From positions 1 to 21,847 of the forward strand of contig CAZVUW010000053.1 of NCBI GenBank assembly GCA_964629825.1: a stretch of 21,847 nucleotides of DNA, given 5' to 3'. Source of the DNA: CAZVUW01 sp964629825. Its GTDB lineage: Bacteria; Actinomycetota; Nitriliruptoria; Euzebyales; Egibacteraceae. Both the position numbers and the translations under genes were made by a program. Of this stretch, positions 1-6,710 are shown piece by piece (position 1 is the stretch's first letter; each line of letters begins with the position of its first letter). The notes under the pieces are model-generated. The model saw nothing but the letters and a program-made list of their open reading frames with translations. It did not search any database and had not been told where the DNA came from.

Positions 1-25
1 GAGGGTGGCTTCGATCTCGATCTTG

Positions 26-90
26 GGTGATCCCGGTACGGCGGGATCAACTGGTCAGATCCGAGGTGATCCCGGTACGGCGGGATCAAC
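26..90. repeat. Two direct copies of a 26-base palindromic element
   Basis: Two identical 26-base copies lie at 26-51 and 65-90, 39 bases start to start, separated by 13 unrelated bases. Each contains a perfect inverted repeat, TGATCCCG-N6-CGGGATCA (28-49 and 67-88). The spacing is under four helical turns, which suits a pair of operator sites for a gene beginning left of the window. They could also be hairpins at the 3' end of the leftward hydrolase transcript, but no T-tract follows. The array may continue outside the window. Confidence 0.8.
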
Positions 91-163
91 GAGTCGCGCT
101 GGCTTGCCCAGCAGGGTCAGCCGGATGCCGGTGGGAGCTCCGTGTGAGTGGCGATGCTGCCCT

Positions 164-991
164 TCAGGCCTGGGTGGCGGCGAGGCCCTGGGGCTCCCAG
201 ACGCGGGTCAGGAAGCGATCGAGCTCGCCGACGACGCGGCGCGGGCGGGTCCTGGCCTCGATCACCGAGTGGGTGCGCAGGAGCCTGGCGTTGGGCAGCT
301 CGCGGGCGAGGGCCTGGGCGTCGTCCAAGGGGTGCAGCAGGTCGAGGCGGTGGCCGAGGACCAGCGCCGGCATCTGCATCGAGCGGCGCGCATGGGCGGG
401 TGGACCGACGGGCCCGGCGAACAGCCCGTGCAGGACGGCGGCCAGCTCCCGCGGCTGAGACCGGAAGACGTTGACGAAGGAGTCGATGACCCCGCCGGTC
501 TCGGGCAGGCGACGCGCCAGGGCGGTCAGCGGCCGCAGCACCTGCGGCACGTAGCGCAGGCCGATCACGGGCGGCAGGAACGAGGCCGCGCCGACCAGCG
601 CGCCGCGCTCCAGCACCGGCATCTCGGCGACCAGGGCGCGCACCCGCTCGGGGTTGCGATAGGCGACCTCCAGGGCGACGTTGGCGCCCAGCGAGACGCC
701 GCCGATCACCGCCTGGTCCAGGCCGAGGTGATCGAGCAGCGCGACGGTCTGCTCGGCCCACAGCTCCAGCCGGTACCAGTAGGCGTGCTGCGGCCGGTTG
801 CTGCGGCCGTGCCCGAGCAGCTCCAGCAGGACCACGCGATGTCCGCGCTCGGACAGCAGCTGCGCCAGCCGGCGGTTGAGCGCGGCATCGAGCAGGATCC
901 CGTGCGTGAAGACGAAGACCCTCGGACCCTCGCCGTGGGTCTCGTACACCAGCCGGTGGCCACGCCACACGAAGCTGTCTAGCTGGGCCAC
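164..991 (-). CDS. Alpha/beta-fold hydrolase
   Basis: Predicted serine hydrolase of the alpha/beta superfamily, substrate unknown, 275 residues. The order is typical: an oxyanion-side segment FTHGILLD near residue 30, a nucleophile elbow GVSLGA with Ser100, a candidate acid Asp217 in HRLDLLHP, and His241 in RTHSVIEAR. I chose the GTG at 991 because GGGGAGG sits six bases upstream. An in-frame GTG at 1021 would add ten residues but lacks such a site. The gene begins 33 bases after the cyclopropane synthase stop on the same strand, so the two are probably co-transcribed. A lipid or ester substrate is a reasonable inference from that pairing but nothing in the sequence fixes it. No signal peptide or membrane segment is visible, so it is likely cytoplasmic. 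Confidence 0.88.
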   Translation of the reverse strand: MAQLDSFVWRGHRLVYETHGEGPRVFVFTHGILLDAALNRRLAQLLSERGHRVVLLELLGHGRSNRPQHAYWYRLELWAEQTVALLDHLGLDQAVIGGVSLGANVALEVAYRNPERVRALVAEMPVLERGALVGAASFLPPVIGLRYVPQVLRPLTALARRLPETGGVIDSFVNVFRSQPRELAAVLHGLFAGPVGPPAHARRSMQMPALVLGHRLDLLHPLDDAQALARELPNARLLRTHSVIEARTRPRRVVGELDRFLTRVWEPQGLAATQA

Positions 992-1024
992 GGCCCGCCT
1001 CCCCGCCGAACCGGCCGGCACCGG

Positions 1025-2371
1025 TCAGACGCCGTTCGCTGCGCCCGCGGGACCGGGTTCCATCCAGCCGCGCTCGAGCGGCAGGTCGGCCTGGCCCCGG
1101 GTGCCGAGCACCTGGATCACCCCGAGGTCACCCGTCTCGAACCCCACGACCGAACCGGCCATGTAGGCCCGCCAGATGCGGTAGGTGACCTCACCCACAG
1201 TCTGCCGCGCCGCGGTCAGGTTGCCCTCCAGGTTGTGCAACCAGTGGCGGAGGGTTCGCGCGTAGTGGCGGCGGAGCTGGTGGACGTCGATCAGCTCGAA
1301 GCCCGCCCGTTCGAGGTGGGTGACGGCCACGTGCGCCGGCGCCAGCGTGCCGTCGGGGAAGACGTAGGCGTTCAGGAAGCTGCCCGAGTCGGCGGCGACG
1401 TCGCGGATCTGCATCCGCCGGCCGGTGGTGATCGCGTGGTTGAGGAAGCGTCCGCCGGGGCGCAGCAGCTCGTAGGCGCGCTCGAAGTAGGTCGAGAAGC
1501 GGGGCTCGCCGACGTGCTCGAACATGCCGATCGAGGCGATCGCGTCGAACGTGCCCTCGACGTCTCGGTAGTCCTGGACCCGGATCTCGACGCGGTCGTC
1601 GAGGCCGGCCGCTTGCACCCGCTCGCGCGCCAGCTCGGCCTGCTGGGTGGACAGCGTGATGCCCACGGCGCTGACGCCGTAGTGGCGGGCCGCGTGCAGC
1701 ACCAGCGAGCCCCAGCCGCAGCCGATGTCGAGGAAGCGCTCGCCCTCCGACAGCCGCAGCTTGCGGCAGATCATGTCGAGCTTGCGGATCTGCGCGCGGT
1801 CGAGGGCGGTCGGGTCGTCAGCCGGGTCCTCGGGGTCGCCGTCGCTGAAGTAGGCGCAGGAGTAGACCAGGTGCTCGCCCAGGAACAGCTTGTAGAACTC
1901 GTTGCCGACGTCGTAGTGGAAGCGCACCGCCTCGCTGTCGCGGCTCTTGCTGTGCAGCCGGCCGCGCAGACGCGCCCGTCGCCGCGTGCCCTCATCGGGC
2001 GGCGGCTGCGGCAGCGACAGAAGGTCGCGCGCCAGGCTCGCCCGGGTCAGCCAGCCGAGCTGAACCTTCTTGGCCGCCGCCGAGGCGTCGTGCAGGGCCG
2101 AGACCATCGAGCCTTCGACATCGACCGCGCCGAAGATGTAGGCCTCGCCGGCGGACAGGTCATTGGGCGGTAGCAGCATCCGCCGCAACGACCAGGGCTC
2201 GTTCAGCACCACGCGGTAGCCGGCGTCGTCGGGTCCCAGCTCGCGCCCGTTCCAGAGCCGGACCGGGATCGAGACTCCGTGCGACTCCAGCGTCGCGTGA
2301 ACGCGTTCGACCACCGCCTCCGGCGCGCTGCGGTTGCGCAGGGGGCGGCTCAGAGTCTCCAGAGCGCCCAT
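1025..2371 (-). CDS. cfa: Cyclopropane-fatty-acyl-phospholipid synthase family protein
   Basis: S-adenosylmethionine-dependent enzyme that adds a methylene or methyl group across a cis double bond of a phospholipid acyl chain. Length is 448 residues. An N-terminal lipid-binding region (about 1-140) precedes the signature FHYDVGNEFYKLFLG (151-165), the active-site stretch YSCAYF (170-175), SAM motif I LDIGCGWGS (214-222) and the conserved GMFEHVG segment. The family in actinobacteria includes UfaA1-like proteins and true cyclopropane synthases, and the sequence does not separate them. The ATG at 2371 has a GAGG eight bases upstream. An upstream in-frame extension to 2470 would run into the divergent gene and has no homologous look. 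It heads a probable two-gene unit with the hydrolase. Confidence 0.93.
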   Translation of the reverse strand: MGALETLSRPLRNRSAPEAVVERVHATLESHGVSIPVRLWNGRELGPDDAGYRVVLNEPWSLRRMLLPPNDLSAGEAYIFGAVDVEGSMVSALHDASAAAKKVQLGWLTRASLARDLLSLPQPPPDEGTRRRARLRGRLHSKSRDSEAVRFHYDVGNEFYKLFLGEHLVYSCAYFSDGDPEDPADDPTALDRAQIRKLDMICRKLRLSEGERFLDIGCGWGSLVLHAARHYGVSAVGITLSTQQAELARERVQAAGLDDRVEIRVQDYRDVEGTFDAIASIGMFEHVGEPRFSTYFERAYELLRPGGRFLNHAITTGRRMQIRDVAADSGSFLNAYVFPDGTLAPAHVAVTHLERAGFELIDVHQLRRHYARTLRHWLHNLEGNLTAARQTVGEVTYRIWRAYMAGSVVGFETGDLGVIQVLGTRGQADLPLERGWMEPGPAGAANGV

Positions 2372-2414
2372 CGCCCATCCTCGCTTCGGACCCGTGACCG
2401 CGGGCCCTGAGGAA

Positions 2415-2442
2415 ACGGTAGCCATGCGCGGGCCGGATTCAA
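2415..2442 (-). promoter_or_regulatory. Candidate promoter of the cyclopropane synthase operon
   Basis: On the minus strand TTGAAT (2442-2437) is followed after 16 bases by TACCGT (2420-2415), 43 bases before the ATG at 2371. The -35 matches the consensus at four of six positions; the -10 is weak. It lies in the 97-base divergent gap. Confidence 0.35.
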
Positions 2443-2454
2443 GGGGCGGGCGTG

Positions 2455-2460
2455 TAGTTT
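2455..2460 (+). promoter_or_regulatory. -10-like element suggesting a leaderless start
   Basis: TAGTTT ends eight bases before the ATG at 2469, so transcription would begin at or next to the start codon. The bases before the ATG are C/A-rich with no Shine-Dalgarno sequence. No good -35 is seen. Confidence 0.35.
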
Positions 2461-2468
2461 CCCCACCC

Positions 2469-3644
2469 ATGCGACCTTTCCGCTTCAGCGTCTCGCAGCG
2501 GCGCGCCCGCCTGGTGGCCCGCCATCACCTCGACCGGGACGCGAAGGACGCCGCCGAGGTCGCCGCGGATCTCGTCGCCGTCCACTCGACCGACCCGGCC
2601 ACGCCGTACCTCAGCCTGTGGGCGCGCATCCCCCGGTTCCAGATCGCCGACCTCGAGACCGCGCTGTACGAAGACCGCGTCCTGTGGCGCCTGCATGCCA
2701 TGCGCCGGACGCTCTTCGTCGTCCCAGCCGACGAGCAGCCGATCTTCGATGCCGCGTGCGCCCGCAAGGTCGCGGCGGCTGAGCGGCGGCGGCTCGAGGG
2801 CTGGGTCGCTACGGCCCTCCCCGACCGCGACGCCGCCGCGCACATCGCCGCACTCGAGGACGCAGTCGTCCACGTCCTGTCCGACGGAGTGCCGCGGACG
2901 ACCTCAGAGCTGGCCGCGGCCGTCGATGGGCTGGAGCAGAAGGTCACGGTCGGCTCCGGGCGCTGGACCAGCGAGGTTCCGCTTTCGTCGCGGCTGGTCC
3001 TGCTGCTGGCCATGGAGGGGCGCATCAGCCGGGCCCGCCCCCTCGGGTCCTGGCTGTCAAGCCAGTACCGCTGGGTCGCCACGTCCGCGTGGTTCGGCCG
3101 CGAGCCGCAGCCCCCGCTGGAGGCCGCGGAGGGGCGCGCAGGGCTCGCGCGGGCATGGCTGCGCAGCCATGGCCCCGCCACCACCACGGATCTGCGCTGG
3201 TGGGCCGGCTGGACGGTGCGCGAGACCACGGCCGCACTCGCGGCCATCGGCGCCGTCGAGGTGGAGGTCGAGGGCGGCGGTCCGGCCTGGGTGCTGCCCG
3301 ACGACCTCGAGGAGGTGGAGGAGCCCGCCGGAGCGGTGGCGTTGCTGCCGTCCCTCGACTCGACCGTCATGGGCTGGAAGGAGCGGGACTGGTACATCGG
3401 GCCCCACGCCGGGCTGCTGTTCGACACGGCGGGGAACGCTGGCCCGACCGCGTGGGTGGATGGCCGGGTGGTCGGCGGGTGGGGGTTGCGCGGTGCCGAG
3501 GTGGTCCTGCAGCTGCTCGAGGACGTCGGCGCCGAGGAGCGCGACCGGCTGGAGGCGAGGGCGGCCGAGCTGAGCGAGTGGCTGGGGGGCACCAACCCGA
3601 TCCCGCGCTTCCGCACCCCGCTGGAGCGCCAGCTGTCGGTCTGA
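2469..3644 (+). CDS. Winged-helix DNA-binding domain protein, AlkZ/YcaQ-like (HTH_42)
   Basis: 391-residue protein of the HTH_42 (DUF1006) family, to which the DNA glycosylases AlkZ and YcaQ belong. These enzymes excise alkylated or crosslinked bases using tandem winged helices. The family pattern is clear in PYLSLWARI (46-54) followed by WRLHAMRRTLFVVP (73-86). Where glycosylase members carry a catalytic Gln-x-Gln, this protein reads VHSTDP (38-43), so the known catalytic glutamines appear to be missing. It may be a divergent subfamily with another role, or a non-catalytic DNA binder. The start at 2469 gives the expected N-terminus. The in-frame extension to 2334 would overlap the divergent gene. 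No ribosome-binding site is seen, consistent with leaderless expression. Confidence 0.85.
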   Translation: MRPFRFSVSQRRARLVARHHLDRDAKDAAEVAADLVAVHSTDPATPYLSLWARIPRFQIADLETALYEDRVLWRLHAMRRTLFVVPADEQPIFDAACARKVAAAERRRLEGWVATALPDRDAAAHIAALEDAVVHVLSDGVPRTTSELAAAVDGLEQKVTVGSGRWTSEVPLSSRLVLLLAMEGRISRARPLGSWLSSQYRWVATSAWFGREPQPPLEAAEGRAGLARAWLRSHGPATTTDLRWWAGWTVRETTAALAAIGAVEVEVEGGGPAWVLPDDLEEVEEPAGAVALLPSLDSTVMGWKERDWYIGPHAGLLFDTAGNAGPTAWVDGRVVGGWGLRGAEVVLQLLEDVGAEERDRLEARAAELSEWLGGTNPIPRFRTPLERQLSV

Positions 3645-3686
3645 GCGATGGACAGGGCGCGACGCCTCAGACCCCCGGACCCTCGG

Positions 3687-4814
3687 CTACCCCGGAGCCA
3701 GCCCGAGGTGCGCCGTCGGCGCCAGGTCGGCCGGCAGTGACTCGCCCGCGGCGGCCGCGGCCAGCGCCTCGCCCAGAGCGGGCGCGTGCTTGAACAGGTG
3801 ATGGCCGACCGGTATCAGCACGTCGCCCGCCTCCCACACCGCGATGCCGCTGTCGCTCCAGGGCAGCGCCGTCGTCCAGCAGGCACGCTGCTCGACGGGC
3901 TCCGGGACCAGGCCGGGCAGCCGCTCGGCCAGCGCGCACAGCCGCTCGCCGAAGGCCTTGATCTGACCCGGGTTGGTCAGGCTGCCGTCCGGGCGCACGT
4001 CGGCCGTCTCGGTCAGGCCCAGCGCGTAGCGGTCCCCGCCCGGCAGCGGCAGCCCGTAGGCGCCGGGCTCGCCGAGCACGCCGCCGAGGTCCTGGAAGCA
4101 GGGCAGGATCTGTCCGCCCGGCGCGGCCAGAGGGAAGGTCGTCCGCACCTGCACGCCGTACTCGACCGGCAGCTCCACGCCGAGACCGCGCGCCAGGGCG
4201 GCCGTGCCGCGTCCGGCGCAGATGACCGCCCGGGAGTGGCGCGAGACCTGAGCCTGGCAGACCACCTCGATGCCGTCGTCCACGGCTCGCAGCGCCAGTA
4301 CGTCGTCGGTGACCAGGCGGCCGCCCATGCAGGCCTCGAGCGAGTCGATCACCGAGCGGGCCGAGATCATGCCCGCGGACTCGTCGAGGAGCGCCGGTCC
4401 CCTGGCGGCTTCGAGCAGCGGCAGGTGCTCGCCCGGCGCGCTGACGAAGCTGTGGGCGAGGCCGCCGACGGTCTGCAGCGCCTCGGCCTGGGCCCTCGCC
4501 GCGCCGCCCAGGATCAGGACCCCGCAGGGCTCGAGCAGCTCCGCACCGAAGCGCTCCTGCCAGCGGTTGTAGATGCGCCGGCTCGAGGCGGCCATGGCGA
4601 CCAGCCGCGGATCGTCGTGGGCGTGCTGGAAGATGCGGGCCGCGCCGGCCGACTGCTCGCCACCCGGCGTGGCGCGCTCGTAGACCCGGACGGACAGCCC
4701 CAGGTCGAGCAGGTGCACGGCGGTCGAGAGCCCGACCACGCCGGCGCCGATCACCGCGATCTCGGCTCCCGCTGGCACGCCACCCCCTTCACTCGGACGA
4801 GAGAGGCTCTCCAT
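3687..4814 (-). CDS. FAD-dependent oxidoreductase, DAO family, sarcosine oxidase-like
   Basis: 375-residue flavoprotein of the D-amino-acid-oxidase fold, likely oxidising a secondary or primary amine or amino acid. An FAD-binding Rossmann motif GAGVVG (23-28) ends its strand at VYER. The C-terminal region aligns by eye with monomeric sarcosine oxidase and N-methyltryptophan oxidase: a Cys312 (RACWTT) at the place where those enzymes bind FAD covalently, and GHHLFKHAPALGE (337-349) at the place of their conserved GHGFK segment. Covalent flavin is therefore plausible but inferred. The start is uncertain between ATG 4814 (GGGAGA eight bases upstream, inside an inverted repeat) and GTG 4778 (AAGGGGG just upstream). 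It is divergent from engB by 52 bases. It may belong with the imino-acid catabolism genes nearby, but no operon link is visible. Confidence 0.87.
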   Translation of the reverse strand: MESLSRPSEGGGVPAGAEIAVIGAGVVGLSTAVHLLDLGLSVRVYERATPGGEQSAGAARIFQHAHDDPRLVAMAASSRRIYNRWQERFGAELLEPCGVLILGGAARAQAEALQTVGGLAHSFVSAPGEHLPLLEAARGPALLDESAGMISARSVIDSLEACMGGRLVTDDVLALRAVDDGIEVVCQAQVSRHSRAVICAGRGTAALARGLGVELPVEYGVQVRTTFPLAAPGGQILPCFQDLGGVLGEPGAYGLPLPGGDRYALGLTETADVRPDGSLTNPGQIKAFGERLCALAERLPGLVPEPVEQRACWTTALPWSDSGIAVWEAGDVLIPVGHHLFKHAPALGEALAAAAAGESLPADLAPTAHLGLAPG

Positions 4815-4815
4815 G

Positions 4816-4839
4816 CGGACGGTCTCCCACACCCGTCCG
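4816..4839. promoter_or_regulatory. Perfect inverted repeat between engB and the oxidoreductase
   Basis: CGGACGG (4816-4822) and CCGTCCG (4833-4839) form a perfect 7-bp inverted repeat with a 10-base centre. On the minus-strand transcript it would be a hairpin ending one base before the ATG at 4814, with GGGAGA exposed in its loop. As DNA it could be an operator serving both divergent genes. Confidence 0.5.
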
Positions 4840-4850
4840 ACGGGCGCAGG

Positions 4851-4856
4851 TAGGGT
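4851..4856 (+). promoter_or_regulatory. -10-like hexamer before engB
   Basis: TAGGGT ends ten bases before the engB ATG at 4867, giving a leader of only a few bases. There is no well-placed ribosome-binding site, which fits a nearly leaderless transcript. The -35 is not convincing. Confidence 0.3.
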
Positions 4857-4866
4857 CTTCCTGCAG

Positions 4867-5451
4867 ATGAGCACGCCGCTGCAGCTGACCTTCGTGACCT
4901 CCGCCGCCGACGTCCGCGACCTACCGCCCACGCGCGCAGAGGTCGCGTTCGCCGGCCGCTCCAACGTGGGCAAGTCCTCGCTTCTGAACGCCCTGGCCAA
5001 CCGCAAGGCCCTGGCCAAGGTGTCCGGCAAGCCCGGTCGCACGCAGCTGCTGAACTGCTTCGCGACCGACGACGGCGCCACCCTGGTCGACCTGCCCGGC
5101 TACGGCTATGCCGCGACCGCCTCGGCCCGGACCCGCGCCGCCTGGCAGCGGCGGATGGAGCGCTACCTGCTGGAGCGCGAGGGCCTGGTCCTGACCTTCC
5201 TGCTCATCGACGGCGAGGTCGGCCCGACCCGACTCGACGTCGACATGCTGGCCTGGCTGCGCGCCCACGACGTCCCGTTCCGGATCGTGGCCACCAAGCA
5301 CGACAAGGTGCGCTCGGCCAAGCGACAGCGACGCCGTCGAGACCTCGCCGCCGGCTGCGGGGTGGCGCCAGGGGAGGTGTCCTGGGTCAGCGCCCAGCGC
5401 AACGTCGGCATCGCCGAGCTGCGGACGCTCATCCGCGACGCCCTCGGATAG
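4867..5451 (+). CDS. engB: Ribosome biogenesis GTP-binding protein EngB (YsxC/YihA)
   Basis: Cytoplasmic GTPase required for assembly of the large ribosomal subunit. The 194-residue length is standard. All GTPase motifs are present: G1 GRSNVGKSS (30-38), the G2 threonine within SGKPGRTQLLN (53-63), G3 DLPGYGY (75-81), G4 TKHDK (143-147) and a G5-like VSAQ (174-177). The start ATG at 4867 gives the usual N-terminus; an in-frame ATG at 4813 would add 18 residues of unlikely sequence and cross the divergent gene's start. The next gene begins 31 bases downstream on the same strand, so read-through into the amidohydrolase is possible although the functions are unrelated. Confidence 0.96.
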   Translation: MSTPLQLTFVTSAADVRDLPPTRAEVAFAGRSNVGKSSLLNALANRKALAKVSGKPGRTQLLNCFATDDGATLVDLPGYGYAATASARTRAAWQRRMERYLLEREGLVLTFLLIDGEVGPTRLDVDMLAWLRAHDVPFRIVATKHDKVRSAKRQRRRRDLAAGCGVAPGEVSWVSAQRNVGIAELRTLIRDALG

Positions 5452-5482
5452 CGTGGATCTCCCCGAGGCGGAGGAGCAACCC

Positions 5483-6673
5483 GTGCCAGCACCAACCCTG
5501 ACGATCACCAACGCGCTGATCTTCGACGGCGCCTCGCCGGATCTGGCTGAAGGCGCCATCACCATCGCGGACGGCCGCATAGCCGCCGTGGGCGACGACC
5601 CGGGCGACGCCGAGCAGGTCATAGACGCTCGCGGCCGCACGGTCATCCCAGGCCTGATCGACGCCCACTTCCACGCCTACGGCGTGGGCCTCGACATGCT
5701 CGTCATCGAGGCGTCGCCGCTGAGCTACCTGGCCCTCAAGGGCGCCCGGCGGCTGGCCGCCGCCCTGAGCCGCGGCTTCACCACCGTTCGTGACGTGGCG
5801 GGCGGCGACCCGGGCTTGGGGAGCGCGATCGAGCAGGGGCTGCTGGCCTCCCCGCGCTACCTGTACACGGGCGCGGCGCTGTCGCAGACCGGTGGGCACG
5901 CCGATCCGCGTCCCGGTGAGATCGACCTCTGCGCCTGCCACGAGCACACGGGCGAGGTGGTCGATGGCGTCGACGACCTGCGCCGCGCCGTGCGCGACCG
6001 CTTCCGCCGCGGGGCGCACGCGATCAAGATCATGACCTCCGGCGGAGTCATCTCCCTGACGGACCCGATCCGGATCCCGCAGTACTCGCCGGAGGAGGTG
6101 CGCGCGGTCACCGAGGAGGCCACCCGTCGCGGCAGCTACGTGGCCGCTCACGCCTACTCGGCCGAGGCGGTGATCCACTCCGTCACCAACGGCGTCCGCT
6201 CCATCGAGCACGGCAACCTGATCGATGGCGAGGCCGCAGCCGCCATGGCCGAGCACGGTGCCTTCCTGGTCCCGACGCTCGCCACCTACGACGCGATGGA
6301 CCGCCGCGCCGACGAGGTCGGGCTCAACGCGATCGGGCGGGCCAAGAACGCCGAGGTGCTCGACTTCGGCCGCCGCGCCATCGAGCTGGCCCGGGCCGCC
6401 GGGGTGCGCATCGGCTTCGGCACCGACCTCATGGGCGATCTCGAGGACGAGCAGCTACAGGGCCTGCGCCTGCAGGTCGAGGTCGAGGGCCCGCTCGAGA
6501 CGCTGCGCTCGGCGACCTCGGTCAACGCCGATCTCATCGGTCGTCCCGACCTGGGCCGGATCGAGGTCGACGCCGTCGCCGACCTGGTCCTGCTCGACGG
6601 CAACCCGCTGGAGGACCCCAAGGTCCTGTGGGAGGGCGACCGCACGGTCATCCAGGCCGGCCGACCGGTCTGA
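5483..6673 (+). CDS. Metal-dependent amidohydrolase, COG1228 (prolidase / imidazolonepropionase-like)
   Basis: 396-residue amidohydrolase-superfamily enzyme with a TIM-barrel dinuclear metal centre. The metal and catalytic residues can be read off in order: His62 and His64 (DAHFHAYG), a probable bridging Lys182 (AIKIMTSGG), His223 (AAHAYS), His243 (SIEHGN) and Asp315 (FGTDLMGD). This branch contains characterised prolidases that cleave Xaa-Pro dipeptides, as well as other amidases. The GTG at 5483 is chosen because GGAGGAG lies about seven bases upstream; the GTG at 5453 has no such site. The gene converges on the hydroxyproline operon with only 37 bases between stops. A role in releasing proline or hydroxyproline from dipeptides is an attractive inference, not shown by the sequence. 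Confidence 0.9.
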   Translation: MPAPTLTITNALIFDGASPDLAEGAITIADGRIAAVGDDPGDAEQVIDARGRTVIPGLIDAHFHAYGVGLDMLVIEASPLSYLALKGARRLAAALSRGFTTVRDVAGGDPGLGSAIEQGLLASPRYLYTGAALSQTGGHADPRPGEIDLCACHEHTGEVVDGVDDLRRAVRDRFRRGAHAIKIMTSGGVISLTDPIRIPQYSPEEVRAVTEEATRRGSYVAAHAYSAEAVIHSVTNGVRSIEHGNLIDGEAAAAMAEHGAFLVPTLATYDAMDRRADEVGLNAIGRAKNAEVLDFGRRAIELARAAGVRIGFGTDLMGDLEDEQLQGLRLQVEVEGPLETLRSATSVNADLIGRPDLGRIEVDAVADLVLLDGNPLEDPKVLWEGDRTVIQAGRPV

Positions 6674-6684
6674 CCGGGCAATCC

Positions 6685-6701
6685 GGCCCGGATGCCGGGT
6701 C
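6685..6701. terminator. Hairpin between convergent genes
   Basis: GGCCCGG (6685-6691) pairs with CCGGGTC (6695-6701) across a 3-base loop, with one G-U pair. It fills the 37-base gap between converging stops and could act on both strands. No T-tract follows. Confidence 0.35.
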
Positions 6702-6710
6702 CCGACCGCC

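Noticed and set aside
26..90. CRISPR array at the left edge
   Set aside because: Only two repeats with a 13-base gap, far too short for a spacer, and no cas genes.
5..982. Plus-strand open frame beginning in the left-edge repeats
   Set aside because: Its first residues are translated palindromic repeats and the rest is antisense to the alpha/beta hydrolase.
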